NCBI GenBank assembly: GCA_034432435.1
Contig: DAOUBS010000098.1
Coordinates: forward strand, 1 to 9,352
Direction of reading: 5' to 3'
DNA length: 9,352 nucleotides
From: JANWYT01 sp034432435
GTDB taxonomy: Bacteria > Chloroflexota > Anaerolineae > Aggregatilineales > Phototrophicaceae
The notes under the pieces are model-generated. The model was not told the origin of the DNA. It searched no databases and worked only from the letters and a program-made list of their open reading frames with translations. The first letter of the stretch is position 1. Each line of letters starts with the position of its first letter. Made by a program: the position numbers and the translations under genes. Shown one piece after another: positions 1 through 7,188 of this stretch.

Positions 1-2682
1 GCAGTGCGCTTGTCCTTCGTGTTGGCGATGGGCTTGCCGTTGGTTGTGATCTATCGCATTCAGAGCGCTCAAGCGGCGATGCTGCGTGAGCGCGTACGTG
101 AGCTGCAAACGCGGTTGGATTTGCCGCCCGTGCGGCCTGCTGTGCGGCCTACAGCGGTGGAAAGTCAATCGGCGGTGTTGATCCGCACGGTGGGGCGCAT
201 TTTGGAAGGGGCGACCGCGAGCAACATGCCAGAGCGGATTGTGAAGGCCTCTGCTGAGACGCTCGACGTGGACGAGGCGTTCCTGCTGCGGATTCAGGAC
301 GCAAACTATGCTGACATTGTGTATGCCTATGACCGTGTGTTAGATCGCACGACGAGCGGTTTATCGCTCAACCTCAATCATCAGCCGACGTTGGCCAACG
401 TGATCGAGAGCCATGTGCCGCGTGTGCTGGTGATTGATCGCAATCGAGATGAGTTGGATGATTTGTTCACGCGGCTCGATATCGATCGAATGGGGACAGT
501 CTACTTGTACCCCCTGCTGCGTGACCGTGAGTTGAAGGGCATCTTAGGCGTTGGGCTGCCATTTACGCAGCGCGAGCTTGACAGCCAGCACGAGGAACTG
601 CTGAAGAGCATCAGCATCTTGGCGGCTAGTTTGTTGGCGCTGGCAGATGAGGCCATCGAGACGCGCTATCTGGCCGAGGATCGGGCGATCCAAGCGATGG
701 TTGAGGGCTTGATGCTGGCGGAGGTGGACGACGATGCTGCTGTGGCCGCCCGTCAAGAGATGCAGAACGCGCTTAAGCTGGCGCGTGAACAGATCAGCGA
801 GCTGTCGAGGCAGGTGATGACGCTCACGTTGCAGCTGGGCCAAGAGCGGGCGCGCTTGGCTGATCTGTTGGCGAACGATGAGGAGATGCTTTCGGTGTCG
901 CAGGCGCTGAAGGTCATCTCGGAGGAGCAGCAGCGCCTGCGTGAAGAGCGCGATGCGCTGGCGTCTCGTGTGCAAGAAGCTGAGACTGCGCTCGCTGGCG
1001 CGACCGCAACCAGCGATCAAGCGGTGATTGATCAACTTGTGGCGACGTTGGAACGCGAGAAAGAGAAGCTGACACGAGAACGAGACCGCCTACAAGCGCA
1101 GCTCAACGAGGTGCAGGTACAGGGGAACTTGGTGCTGCCGGAGTATATGCAGCAGATTGTCGCGCGCATGCAAGACGAGCAGATGCGGCTAGAGCAGGAG
1201 AAGAGCCAGCTTGCCGATCAATTGGCGGCGATGCAAAGCCAGTTGGCCGCAATGGGGGTTGAGATTGACCGCGAGAGCATGGCCCCGCTGCTGGCGAGGC
1301 TCTACGAGGAGCGCAACGCGCTCAATCAGCGGGTGGAGAGCCTCCAGCGCGACAAGGAGCTGCTGCTGGCGGAGCGCGCCCGCTACAGCGAGACGATCAA
1401 CCGCACGCGCGAGAACGAGACGCGGACGACCCAACTTGAAGGGGATCTCGAACACGTCGCGCAGGATCGTGAGGCGGCCATCCGCCAGCGTGAGCGCTTG
1501 AAGGCTGAGCTTGATGAGCTTCAGCGCAAGCTCGACGCGGTGAAGGAGCACCGGGCGCGGCTGCTGGCACAGGTGAGCGCGTATGAGATGGAGCTGAACG
1601 AGGCGCGCGAAGAACAGGCGCGGCTGCGGGCGCAAATTCAAGAGCTGTCAGATGCGCGCAGCGATTTGATGTACCTGCGCGATAAACTGCTGGCCGAGCG
1701 CCAGACGCTGGAAGCGGCTCAGAATCAGCAGGCAGCGCTGGCATCGGGTGACACGGCGCGCGTGCAGGCGATTATCGCGGAGAGCACTGCGCAGCTTCAG
1801 GCGATGGTGGACGATCTGGCACAGGCTAAGAAGTCGCTGGAACGTGAACTGCGTGAGTCCCAATCGAAGCTGGAGGAGGTGACGCAGGAGCGGGATCGCC
1901 TGTCGATCAGCTTGAACGCGGTCAAGGCGGCGGCTGGCTCGTATGACACTAAGAACCCTGATCTGTTTGTGGGGTTGGTTCAGGAGCTGCGCACCCCGCT
2001 CACGAGCCTGATCGGCTATGTGGATCTGCTTTTGAACGAATCGGCTGGCATTTTGGGGGAAATGCAGCGTAAGTTCTTGCAGCGTGTGTCGGCGAATGTG
2101 CTGCGTTTGCAGACGATGATCGATGAGCTAGTCCAGATCGCCAACCTTGACCGTGGCAATCACACGCTGCGCCCGATGCCGGTGAGCATCGTCACGTTGA
2201 TTGAGGACGCCATCACCAATGCTTCGATGCAGTTCCGTGAGAAGGGGCTGCGCGTGCGGCTTGACCTTGATGATGACATCCCGCTGCTCAGCGCGGATAA
2301 AGACGCTCTGACGCAGGTGATCAACGAGCTGCTGACCAACGCTTACTTGGTTACGCCGCCCAGCTCGGAAGTGCGAGTTACTGCCCGTGTGCAGCCCTTC
2401 GCGCTGCGCGAGGACGGCCAGCAGGAGCCGTGCGTGATGGTCTCGGTGGAGGATCGCGGGGGTGGCATTCAGCCAGAAGATACGGCGCGGGTGTTTGTGC
2501 GCAAGTACCGTGTGGAGCATCCGCTGATTCAGGGGTTGGGGGACACAGGGGTTGGGATGTCGGTTGCGCGCACGCTAGTTGAAGCGCACGGCGGGCGTCT
2601 GTGGCTGGAGTCAAAGCCAAATGTAGGCACGATCTTCAGTTTTGTGTTACCCTTGAAAAGTGAGGTAGAGACGAGCGAGTAG
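1..2682 (+). CDS. GAF / long coiled-coil histidine-kinase-like protein, probable pseudokinase (5' end probably outside window)
   Basis: The reading frame is open to the first base. The first available start is GTG at 4, giving 892 residues, but the frame may begin upstream, so treat it as 5'-partial. Numbering below is from that GTG. Residues about 3-18 are hydrophobic and could be the end of a membrane segment. Residues about 53-215 resemble a GAF sensor domain. Residues about 220-640 are a charged Glu/Gln/Arg/Leu-rich coiled coil. Residues about 650-715 match a HisKA dimerisation helix pair, but the H-box reads VQELRTPL, so the phospho-accepting His is Gln660 (codon CAG at 1981-1983). No other His lies close by. 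The ATPase domain follows with an N-box (N774, N779), a DRGGG G1 box (D817-G821), a GDTGVGM G2 box (846-852) and a typical C-terminal strand. The protein therefore probably binds ATP and dimerises but cannot autophosphorylate on the usual residue. No response regulator gene is adjacent. Fold assignment is firm; loss of function is inferred. Confidence 0.88.
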   Translation, partial: AVRLSFVLAMGLPLVVIYRIQSAQAAMLRERVRELQTRLDLPPVRPAVRPTAVESQSAVLIRTVGRILEGATASNMPERIVKASAETLDVDEAFLLRIQDANYADIVYAYDRVLDRTTSGLSLNLNHQPTLANVIESHVPRVLVIDRNRDELDDLFTRLDIDRMGTVYLYPLLRDRELKGILGVGLPFTQRELDSQHEELLKSISILAASLLALADEAIETRYLAEDRAIQAMVEGLMLAEVDDDAAVAARQEMQNALKLAREQISELSRQVMTLTLQLGQERARLADLLANDEEMLSVSQALKVISEEQQRLREERDALASRVQEAETALAGATATSDQAVIDQLVATLEREKEKLTRERDRLQAQLNEVQVQGNLVLPEYMQQIVARMQDEQMRLEQEKSQLADQLAAMQSQLAAMGVEIDRESMAPLLARLYEERNALNQRVESLQRDKELLLAERARYSETINRTRENETRTTQLEGDLEHVAQDREAAIRQRERLKAELDELQRKLDAVKEHRARLLAQVSAYEMELNEAREEQARLRAQIQELSDARSDLMYLRDKLLAERQTLEAAQNQQAALASGDTARVQAIIAESTAQLQAMVDDLAQAKKSLERELRESQSKLEEVTQERDRLSISLNAVKAAAGSYDTKNPDLFVGLVQELRTPLTSLIGYVDLLLNESAGILGEMQRKFLQRVSANVLRLQTMIDELVQIANLDRGNHTLRPMPVSIVTLIEDAITNASMQFREKGLRVRLDLDDDIPLLSADKDALTQVINELLTNAYLVTPPSSEVRVTARVQPFALREDGQQEPCVMVSVEDRGGGIQPEDTARVFVRKYRVEHPLIQGLGDTGVGMSVARTLVEAHGGRLWLESKPNVGTIFSFVLPLKSEVETSE

Positions 2683-2686
2683 GGGT

Positions 2687-3874
2687 ATGCGTCGTAACCT
2701 TCGGGGTGAAATTACCACAGCGGCGGTTGTCATCGTGGTATTGGTTGGCGCGGTGGTGATCGCCGCACTGCTGTCAACGACTGCAACAGAGCCAACCCCA
2801 ACGGTCACAGCCGTTGCGAACATCACCGTTGTTGCGGACGGCCAAGCGACTGCGACGCCCTCGCAAGCGCCATCCCCAACGTTTACGCTCATTGTGATTC
2901 AAATGCCCACAGCGACCCCGACCATTCCCACGCCTACGCCGCTGCCGCCCACAGCTACGTTTACCCCTTCTGTGACGGCTACAGCTACGTTTACCCCGTC
3001 CGCTACGGTCACGGATACGACCGGCAGCCTGCCGCCTGCGGTGATGGTTCCAACGGCGACTTTGACTGCTACGTTCACGCCTCAACCAACCGCTACATTG
3101 ACTAGCACAGCGTCGCCAACCACGACGGACACGCCGACGTTCACGCCGACGGCGACGTTCACGCCAGAGCCGACGGCGACGGACACGGCGACGTTCACGC
3201 CAGAGCCGACGGCGACGGACACACCGACGTTCACGCCAGAGCCGACGGCGACGGACACGCCGACGTTCACGCCACTGCCAACACTGGAGGGTGACATTCT
3301 GCTGCCGCCTACGCCGAACGTTCCGCCTACACTGACGCCGACTGCGTGCGACCAACCTCCGGGGTGGAGCGCTTACGTGACCCAGTCGGGCGACACGCTG
3401 CTTGGGATTGCGCGCGCAGCCGAAACAACCCTTGCAGACTTGCGCAACGCCAACTGCATTGGCGAGGGCGATTTTGTCGCGGCTGGCCGTGTGTTGTTTG
3501 TGCCGCGCCCGATTGCTGGGCCGGTGGTTTTCACGCCCACCGATGACGTCTTCTCGGGTGGGGTGATCGGCTGCACGAACGCGAACGTCAGCATTCAGAT
3601 GATTCCTGACAGCTTGCAGGACGAAGTGTTCCCGTTGGTGGGCAGCGCGATTGTCAGCAACTTCTGGTACTACGAGGTGTCAGTGCGCCCTAACGGCAGC
3701 GATGAATTTAGCTTGTACAAAACCTCGTTTACCCCTGTGATCAACGACGTTCTAGCGCAGATCAACACGACTTTCTTCGGCAGCGGACGCCATTGGGTGC
3801 GGCTAGAAGCCTTCGACTTGAGCGGAACTGTGCCGTTTGACGCAAGCTGTGAGGTGCTGTTCCAGTTCCCATAA
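2687..3874 (+). CDS. Membrane-anchored LysM-domain protein with Thr/Pro-rich spacer
   Basis: 395 residues. A short basic N-terminus (MRRNLRGE) precedes one hydrophobic segment at about 9-29, consistent with an uncleaved signal anchor and an outside C-terminal part. Residues about 33-220 are very rich in Thr and Pro (TATFTP, EPTATD units) and probably form an extended, possibly glycosylated stalk through the wall. Residues about 229-275 are a LysM domain (YVTQSGDTL start, then LADLRNANC and a VLFVPRP end), which in this family binds N-acetylglucosamine-containing glycans such as peptidoglycan. Residues about 290-395 form a beta-rich-looking C-terminal domain that I do not recognise. Cysteines occur at 221 and 257 (flanking and inside LysM) and at 296 and 388 (at either end of the C-terminal domain), so two disulfides are plausible. 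The ATG lies 4 nt after the upstream stop. No strong ribosome binding site is visible, which suggests translational coupling with the kinase-like gene. The exact role is unknown; a wall-binding or wall-sensing partner is an inference. Confidence 0.85.
   Translation: MRRNLRGEITTAAVVIVVLVGAVVIAALLSTTATEPTPTVTAVANITVVADGQATATPSQAPSPTFTLIVIQMPTATPTIPTPTPLPPTATFTPSVTATATFTPSATVTDTTGSLPPAVMVPTATLTATFTPQPTATLTSTASPTTTDTPTFTPTATFTPEPTATDTATFTPEPTATDTPTFTPEPTATDTPTFTPLPTLEGDILLPPTPNVPPTLTPTACDQPPGWSAYVTQSGDTLLGIARAAETTLADLRNANCIGEGDFVAAGRVLFVPRPIAGPVVFTPTDDVFSGGVIGCTNANVSIQMIPDSLQDEVFPLVGSAIVSNFWYYEVSVRPNGSDEFSLYKTSFTPVINDVLAQINTTFFGSGRHWVRLEAFDLSGTVPFDASCEVLFQFP
3149..3274 (+). repeat. 36-nt in-frame tandem repeat encoding TATFTPEPTATD
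   Basis: Copies at 3149-3184 and 3185-3220 are identical. A third at 3221-3256 differs at two bases (first codon ACA, second codon CCG, giving Pro for Ala), and a half copy follows at 3257-3274. An 18-nt related half unit also lies just upstream at 3131-3148. The unit is 12 codons, so gain or loss of a copy keeps the frame and only changes the stalk length of the LysM protein. The identity of the first two copies points to recent duplication or homogenisation. Confidence 0.9.
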
Positions 3875-3901
3875 ACTGCTCTGTTGAGCGAATACTACCT
3901 G

Positions 3902-3929
3902 TTGAATCCGTCAGGGTGTGCTTTATCAT
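3902..3929 (+). promoter_or_regulatory. Candidate sigma-70-type promoter for the LCP gene
   Basis: TTGAAT at 3902-3907 and TATCAT at 3924-3929 are separated by 16 nt, in the 97-nt gap between the LysM gene stop and the LCP start. The match is four of six to the -35 consensus and five of six to the -10. Position about 40 nt upstream of the start codon is reasonable. No experimental support, and read-through from the upstream genes is equally possible because no terminator was seen between them. Confidence 0.3.
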
Positions 3930-3961
3930 TGGCGGCAGATTTAGCTGTGTTGCCAGCCTGT

Positions 3962-3965
3962 GGAG
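3962..3965 (+). promoter_or_regulatory. Ribosome binding site that decides the LCP start
   Basis: GGAG sits 6 nt before the ATG at 3972. The in-frame GTG at 3960, four codons upstream, overlaps this motif and has no comparable site in front of it, so ATG 3972 is preferred. Confidence 0.65.
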
Positions 3966-3971
3966 CCTATT

Positions 3972-5561
3972 ATGACATCCCCGCGCCGCCCTTTGTGGAA
4001 AAAAATATTGGATCTAACGTGGCATCGCGTGCTGCCTGCGCTGTTGCTGCTGGTGACGCTGTGGACAGGTTGGCACGCGCTGCAAGCGTGGCTGCAAATG
4101 GCGCAGTCCGACGCGGTGGCCTCAGCGCGGCAGGCTGACTACGCGGCAACTGCTAGGGCGATGGTTCCTGAGCAAGACGCTGGGGCGACGCTGCGGCGGG
4201 TGGCTCAGTTTGTGACGAACACGCCAGAGGCCCCTGCGCCCACTGCCACGCCGCTGCCGCTGCCGACCAGCGCGCCGAATGTGCCGCCGACGCCTTTCAT
4301 CGCGCCGACGATTTTTGCGCCGCCGGATGCGTCTATCGAGCGTATCGCTGGGACTGCTGTGCCGACGCGCGTGCCATTGATCCCGCGCAACTACGAGCTG
4401 ATTAACATCATGCTCTTGGGCAGCGACGACGAAATTTCGACGGATGGCACGCTGCGCACGGATACGATGCTCATCGTAAGCATCAACACCGAGGCGAAAA
4501 CGGTCTCAGTGTTGAGCCTACCGCGTGATCTGTTCGTCTATGTGCCGACGCCGACGATGACCCGCTTGAACACCGTATACGGCATTGGCGAGGCGTTCGG
4601 CTGGCAGGGCGGCGGATGGGGTCTGCTGCGCGAGACGATCTTCTACAACTTTGGCATCAACGTTCATTATTTTGCGAAAGTCAACTTCAGCGGGTTTGAG
4701 ACGATCATCGACACGCTGGGCGGGGTTGAGATTGCGGTGGACTGCCTCTATCAGGATTACTACCCGAAAGAGGTGATCGATCCCTCGCTGCCGGTGGAGC
4801 AAAACTACGAGCTGCGCACGCTGCCGGTGGGCTACTATCGGTTTAATGGGTTTGATGCGCTGTGGTACGCGCGGACGCGGCGGCTGGCGGACGATTTCGA
4901 CCGTGGACGCCGCCAGCAACAGATGCTGCGAGCAATCTTCCGCGCGGCGCTGTCGCAGGGATTGGTGGCTAGCGTGCCACAGCTCTGGGGGGAGATTACG
5001 CAGGTAGTGACCACGAACATCCCGTTTGACGTGATGCTAGGCTTGCTGCCGATTGCGCTGCAAGTGAACCCAGATGACGTGCAAAACTACACGCTCATCC
5101 GCACGTACCATACGACGCCGTGGCAGCCGACAGAGGGGGCGTTTGCGGGTCAGTTTGTGCAATTGCCTGTCTATGAGCCGATCCGCCAACTGCTGACGGA
5201 GTTCTATCAACCGCCGACGCGCAACCGTGTAAGCCTTCAGCAGCCGCGCATCGTCATCTACAACGGGAGCGGTAACCCTGACTGGGATCGCGTGGCGGCC
5301 TACAAGCTGCGCGAGGTGGGGATTGTGGCCGTGGCAGCGGGTGAGGTGGAGCCGCGCGCGCAGACGACGCTTGTAGACTATGTGGCTGATGACAAGGGCA
5401 GCCCTGTGCCGATCATGCTGCGTGCCTTGAACCTGAGCGCGCAGGCCGTAACTGTTCAGCCTGACCCCAACCGTCAAACGGATTACAGTATTTTCTTGGG
5501 CGCGGACTATCGCTCTTGCACGAGCAATGTGCTCAGCCCTGACCAGCTCGGCGGCGGTTAA
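3972..5561 (+). CDS. LytR-CpsA-Psr (LCP) family cell-wall glycopolymer ligase with LytR_C domain
   Basis: 529 residues from ATG 3972 (a GTG at 3960 would add four). LCP enzymes sit on the outer face of the cytoplasmic membrane and move undecaprenyl-phosphate-linked wall polymers or capsule onto peptidoglycan. A basic start (PRRPLWKK) precedes a membrane segment at about 18-37. Residues about 84-118 are a Pro/Thr-rich linker of the style seen in the neighbouring LysM protein. The LCP domain spans about 143-330 with the expected signatures: RTDTMLI (R162, D164), SLPRD (R185, D186), the VNFSGFETIIDTLGGVEI core, and the Arg-rich DDFDRGRR segment (308-314) that binds the polyprenyl pyrophosphate head. 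Residues about 426-515 match a LytR_C domain (RIVIYNGSG start), common in actinobacterial and other LCP proteins. All key Asp/Arg residues I can place are kept, so it is probably active. It follows the LysM gene on the same strand. Which polymer it attaches cannot be read from sequence. Confidence 0.93.
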   Translation: MTSPRRPLWKKILDLTWHRVLPALLLLVTLWTGWHALQAWLQMAQSDAVASARQADYAATARAMVPEQDAGATLRRVAQFVTNTPEAPAPTATPLPLPTSAPNVPPTPFIAPTIFAPPDASIERIAGTAVPTRVPLIPRNYELINIMLLGSDDEISTDGTLRTDTMLIVSINTEAKTVSVLSLPRDLFVYVPTPTMTRLNTVYGIGEAFGWQGGGWGLLRETIFYNFGINVHYFAKVNFSGFETIIDTLGGVEIAVDCLYQDYYPKEVIDPSLPVEQNYELRTLPVGYYRFNGFDALWYARTRRLADDFDRGRRQQQMLRAIFRAALSQGLVASVPQLWGEITQVVTTNIPFDVMLGLLPIALQVNPDDVQNYTLIRTYHTTPWQPTEGAFAGQFVQLPVYEPIRQLLTEFYQPPTRNRVSLQQPRIVIYNGSGNPDWDRVAAYKLREVGIVAVAAGEVEPRAQTTLVDYVADDKGSPVPIMLRALNLSAQAVTVQPDPNRQTDYSIFLGADYRSCTSNVLSPDQLGGG

Positions 5562-5567
5562 CGCCGC
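5551..5567. terminator. Short GC hairpin over the two overlapping stop codons
   Basis: GCGGCG (5551-5556) and CGCCGC (5562-5567) are a perfect 6-bp inverted repeat around the loop GTTAA, which contains both stop codons. It could act on both strands at the end of two convergent genes. It lacks a T tract on either side, so it is not a canonical intrinsic terminator and the call is weak. Confidence 0.3.
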
Positions 5568-7123
5568 AGAAAGCGAGGGGTAGGATAGGGACTGTCCTCT
5601 AAGATGCCCTCGCGCTTGAGCTGTTCCAGCAGCTGGGCTGCATACTCACTGTCGATCATGAACACATCCTCCAGCGCGCCAGCGCTCAGCCATCCGAGGT
5701 AGGCGGCCAGCGCGATGGCGTTGGGCGCGAGTTGTAGGCCGTTGCTCGGCTTGGGGGTGAGCGCAGCGCTTGCTGGCGTGGGTTCTGGAGTGGGTGTGTT
5801 GGCGCTTGGCTGTGAGTTGGTCACTGTAGAGGTAAATCCTTCCTCTTCTTCAAGGCTCCCCGGCAGCGAGAGCAAGTCTGTCACGCCCGTTCTGCCGCTG
5901 ACAGGCAGGTCTGTTTGCAGTTCTTGCCGCCGCTGAAGTCGATTTTGCTGCCAGTAAGTCACGGCGTTGATCAACTCATTGTTGGTGGTGCTGCACAGCT
6001 CGACCGGGGTCATCGTGATACGATTGTGGTTGTATTCGGCGATGACCGCGTCCACGAAGCGCAGCAGCGATGGGTGAAAGTCCGGTATCTGGTCAATGAG
6101 CGCTTTGGCGACGGATCGCATAATGATGTGGGTGTGGATGCGCTGGCGCAGTGTTTGATAGTCGTTAATCTCGGGCATGGTGAGCACAAAGTGCAGGCCA
6201 ATGTCAGCGCTGATGTCCAGCAAGGATTGAATGTGCGCCATGATGTTGTACTCAGCGGTTTCCCACTCGGCGTCTGCCAGCGAGTCGATCACGACGACGA
6301 TCCGAGGCAAGGTAGACTTGTGATGTTCTTTGGCGGCGGCGTTGAACTCGTCGATGTCGCCAACGTTGTGTTCTGCAAACACGCGGCGTCGGCGCTCGGC
6401 TTCAGCCTGTAGTCCTATAAGGATTTTGTAGAGGGCTTCTGCTTGGTTGACCGTTCTGCCGAGTGAATGAGGCGAGGCGATGAGGGCTTTGAGGTTTTCC
6501 ACGCCGCGCCCTGCCATGATCACGCGCACCTCGCTTGGGGTGTTCAGAACGAGCAGCGTCAGCAGCAAAGAGCGCAGGAAGTGAATCTTGGCGTTGTCTT
6601 TGCCGATGACGAGCAGATGTCTCACTGTGCGCAGATCGCGGACGATGAGGTTCTGTTCAAGCGTGATGCCCAGCGTAAAACTGTGAAATGCTGGAGCCGT
6701 GCGAAAGCTGCTGCGCACGAGCAGGCGTCGCAGGCTCAGCGGGTGATGTGCGGCAGTGCGTAACAGGATGCCAAGCGCGGTCTCGTCATCCTCTAGCTTA
6801 GGAATGAAACCGATGGCCCAATCTGGATGCTGTTCGGCGATTTTGGCAAGGCTGCGCCGTATTTCTTGCGGCGTCACCGCGCGTCGGTTGCCGAGCCTTC
6901 CGACAGTTTCAGGACGGGCCACGTAGAGCGTATACGATGGCATCGAGCGCACGTTGACGATTTTGGCCGGGGTTTCGTGGTCAGCGAGTTCGCGTTGAAT
7001 CGTCAGCATATGTTCGCGGATAGATCCATCCCCCCCTGGTGGGGGCGCGCCTTGTTCTAAAATGTCAGCGATTGATGGTGTCAGCCAACCAGCGTCATCT
7101 GTGCGGCTGTAAAGTTCAGGCAT
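5558..7123 (-). CDS. FtsK/SpoIIIE-fold protein with degenerate ATPase motifs and C-terminal winged-helix-like segment
   Basis: 521 residues. Active FtsK/SpoIIIE proteins are hexameric ATPases that pump DNA. This protein follows the family order but lacks the N-terminal membrane domain and the catalytic residues. Residues about 55-170 resemble the beta/alpha lead-in (SYTLYVARPE, LGITLEQNLIVRDL, VRHLLVIG). Where family members have a GATGSGKS Walker A, this has GKDNAKIH (174-181), so the Lys and Ser positions are Ile180 and His181. The family's EMERRY...N segment is recognisable at about 241-261. Walker B reads VVVIDSL with Asp280 kept but the catalytic Glu replaced by Ser281, and the usual TQRP motif is replaced by TMPEIN. 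A Pro/Thr/Ser linker at about 421-463 leads to residues about 465-521, which resemble the FtsK gamma winged helix (YAAQLLEQLKREGIL, then PRFLRR at the end). ATP hydrolysis is unlikely; a DNA- or protein-binding role is inferred. A degenerate type VII secretion (EccC-like) ATPase module is an alternative. ATG 7123 has only a weak GGGA upstream. The stop overlaps the convergent LCP stop. Confidence 0.8.
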   Translation of the reverse strand: MPELYSRTDDAGWLTPSIADILEQGAPPPGGDGSIREHMLTIQRELADHETPAKIVNVRSMPSYTLYVARPETVGRLGNRRAVTPQEIRRSLAKIAEQHPDWAIGFIPKLEDDETALGILLRTAAHHPLSLRRLLVRSSFRTAPAFHSFTLGITLEQNLIVRDLRTVRHLLVIGKDNAKIHFLRSLLLTLLVLNTPSEVRVIMAGRGVENLKALIASPHSLGRTVNQAEALYKILIGLQAEAERRRRVFAEHNVGDIDEFNAAAKEHHKSTLPRIVVVIDSLADAEWETAEYNIMAHIQSLLDISADIGLHFVLTMPEINDYQTLRQRIHTHIIMRSVAKALIDQIPDFHPSLLRFVDAVIAEYNHNRITMTPVELCSTTNNELINAVTYWQQNRLQRRQELQTDLPVSGRTGVTDLLSLPGSLEEEEGFTSTVTNSQPSANTPTPEPTPASAALTPKPSNGLQLAPNAIALAAYLGWLSAGALEDVFMIDSEYAAQLLEQLKREGILEDSPYPTPRFLRR

Positions 7124-7159
7124 CGTGATCTAATCCCATGATGTCTCAATACAGGTATA

Positions 7160-7188
7160 ATTGTACTAATTTTTTGTAACATGGACAA
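7160..7188 (-). promoter_or_regulatory. Candidate promoter for the FtsK-like gene
   Basis: On the minus strand, TTGTCC (7188-7183) and TACAAT (7165-7160) are 17 nt apart, in an AT-rich island between the terminator and the start codon at 7123. The -35 is a four of six match and the -10 five of six. The -35 would overlap the T tract of the preceding terminator, an economical but unproven arrangement. Confidence 0.35.

Noticed and set aside
3149..3274. CRISPR-like repeats
   Set aside because: The repeats are contiguous with no spacers and lie in frame inside a coding region.
2774..3355. Long Arg-rich open frame on the minus strand across the Thr/Pro repeats
   Set aside because: It is a by-product of ACG/CCG/GCG-rich codons read in reverse (CGT/CGG/CGC). 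It has no start signal and its composition mirrors the repeat.
3881..3905. Direct repeat CTGTTGA, two copies 18 nt apart, upstream of the LCP gene
   Set aside because: Seven bases is short and the motif is not palindromic; it could be chance, and no known operator matches.
3931..3954. Possible hairpin between the LysM and LCP genes
   Set aside because: Only seven pairs with two G-U pairs, no T tract after it; not convincing as a terminator or riboswitch.
3960..3971. GTG at 3960 as start of the LCP gene
   Set aside because: It overlaps the GGAG that serves the ATG at 3972, and adds only four residues before the basic N-terminus.
5915..6412. Open frame of 165 codons on the plus strand opposite the FtsK-like gene
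   Set aside because: The minus-strand frame has clear family homology over the same bases, and the opposite frame has no recognisable motif or ribosome site.
5558..7123. The FtsK-like gene as an ordinary pseudogene
   Set aside because: The frame is uninterrupted over 521 codons, and the overall family order including the C-terminal segment is kept, which argues for a maintained protein.
7156..7161. Perfect TATAAT on the plus strand
   Set aside because: No acceptable -35 lies 16-18 nt upstream (the bases there are of the AATCCC type), and a transcript would run into the terminator hairpin and then antisense to the permease genes.
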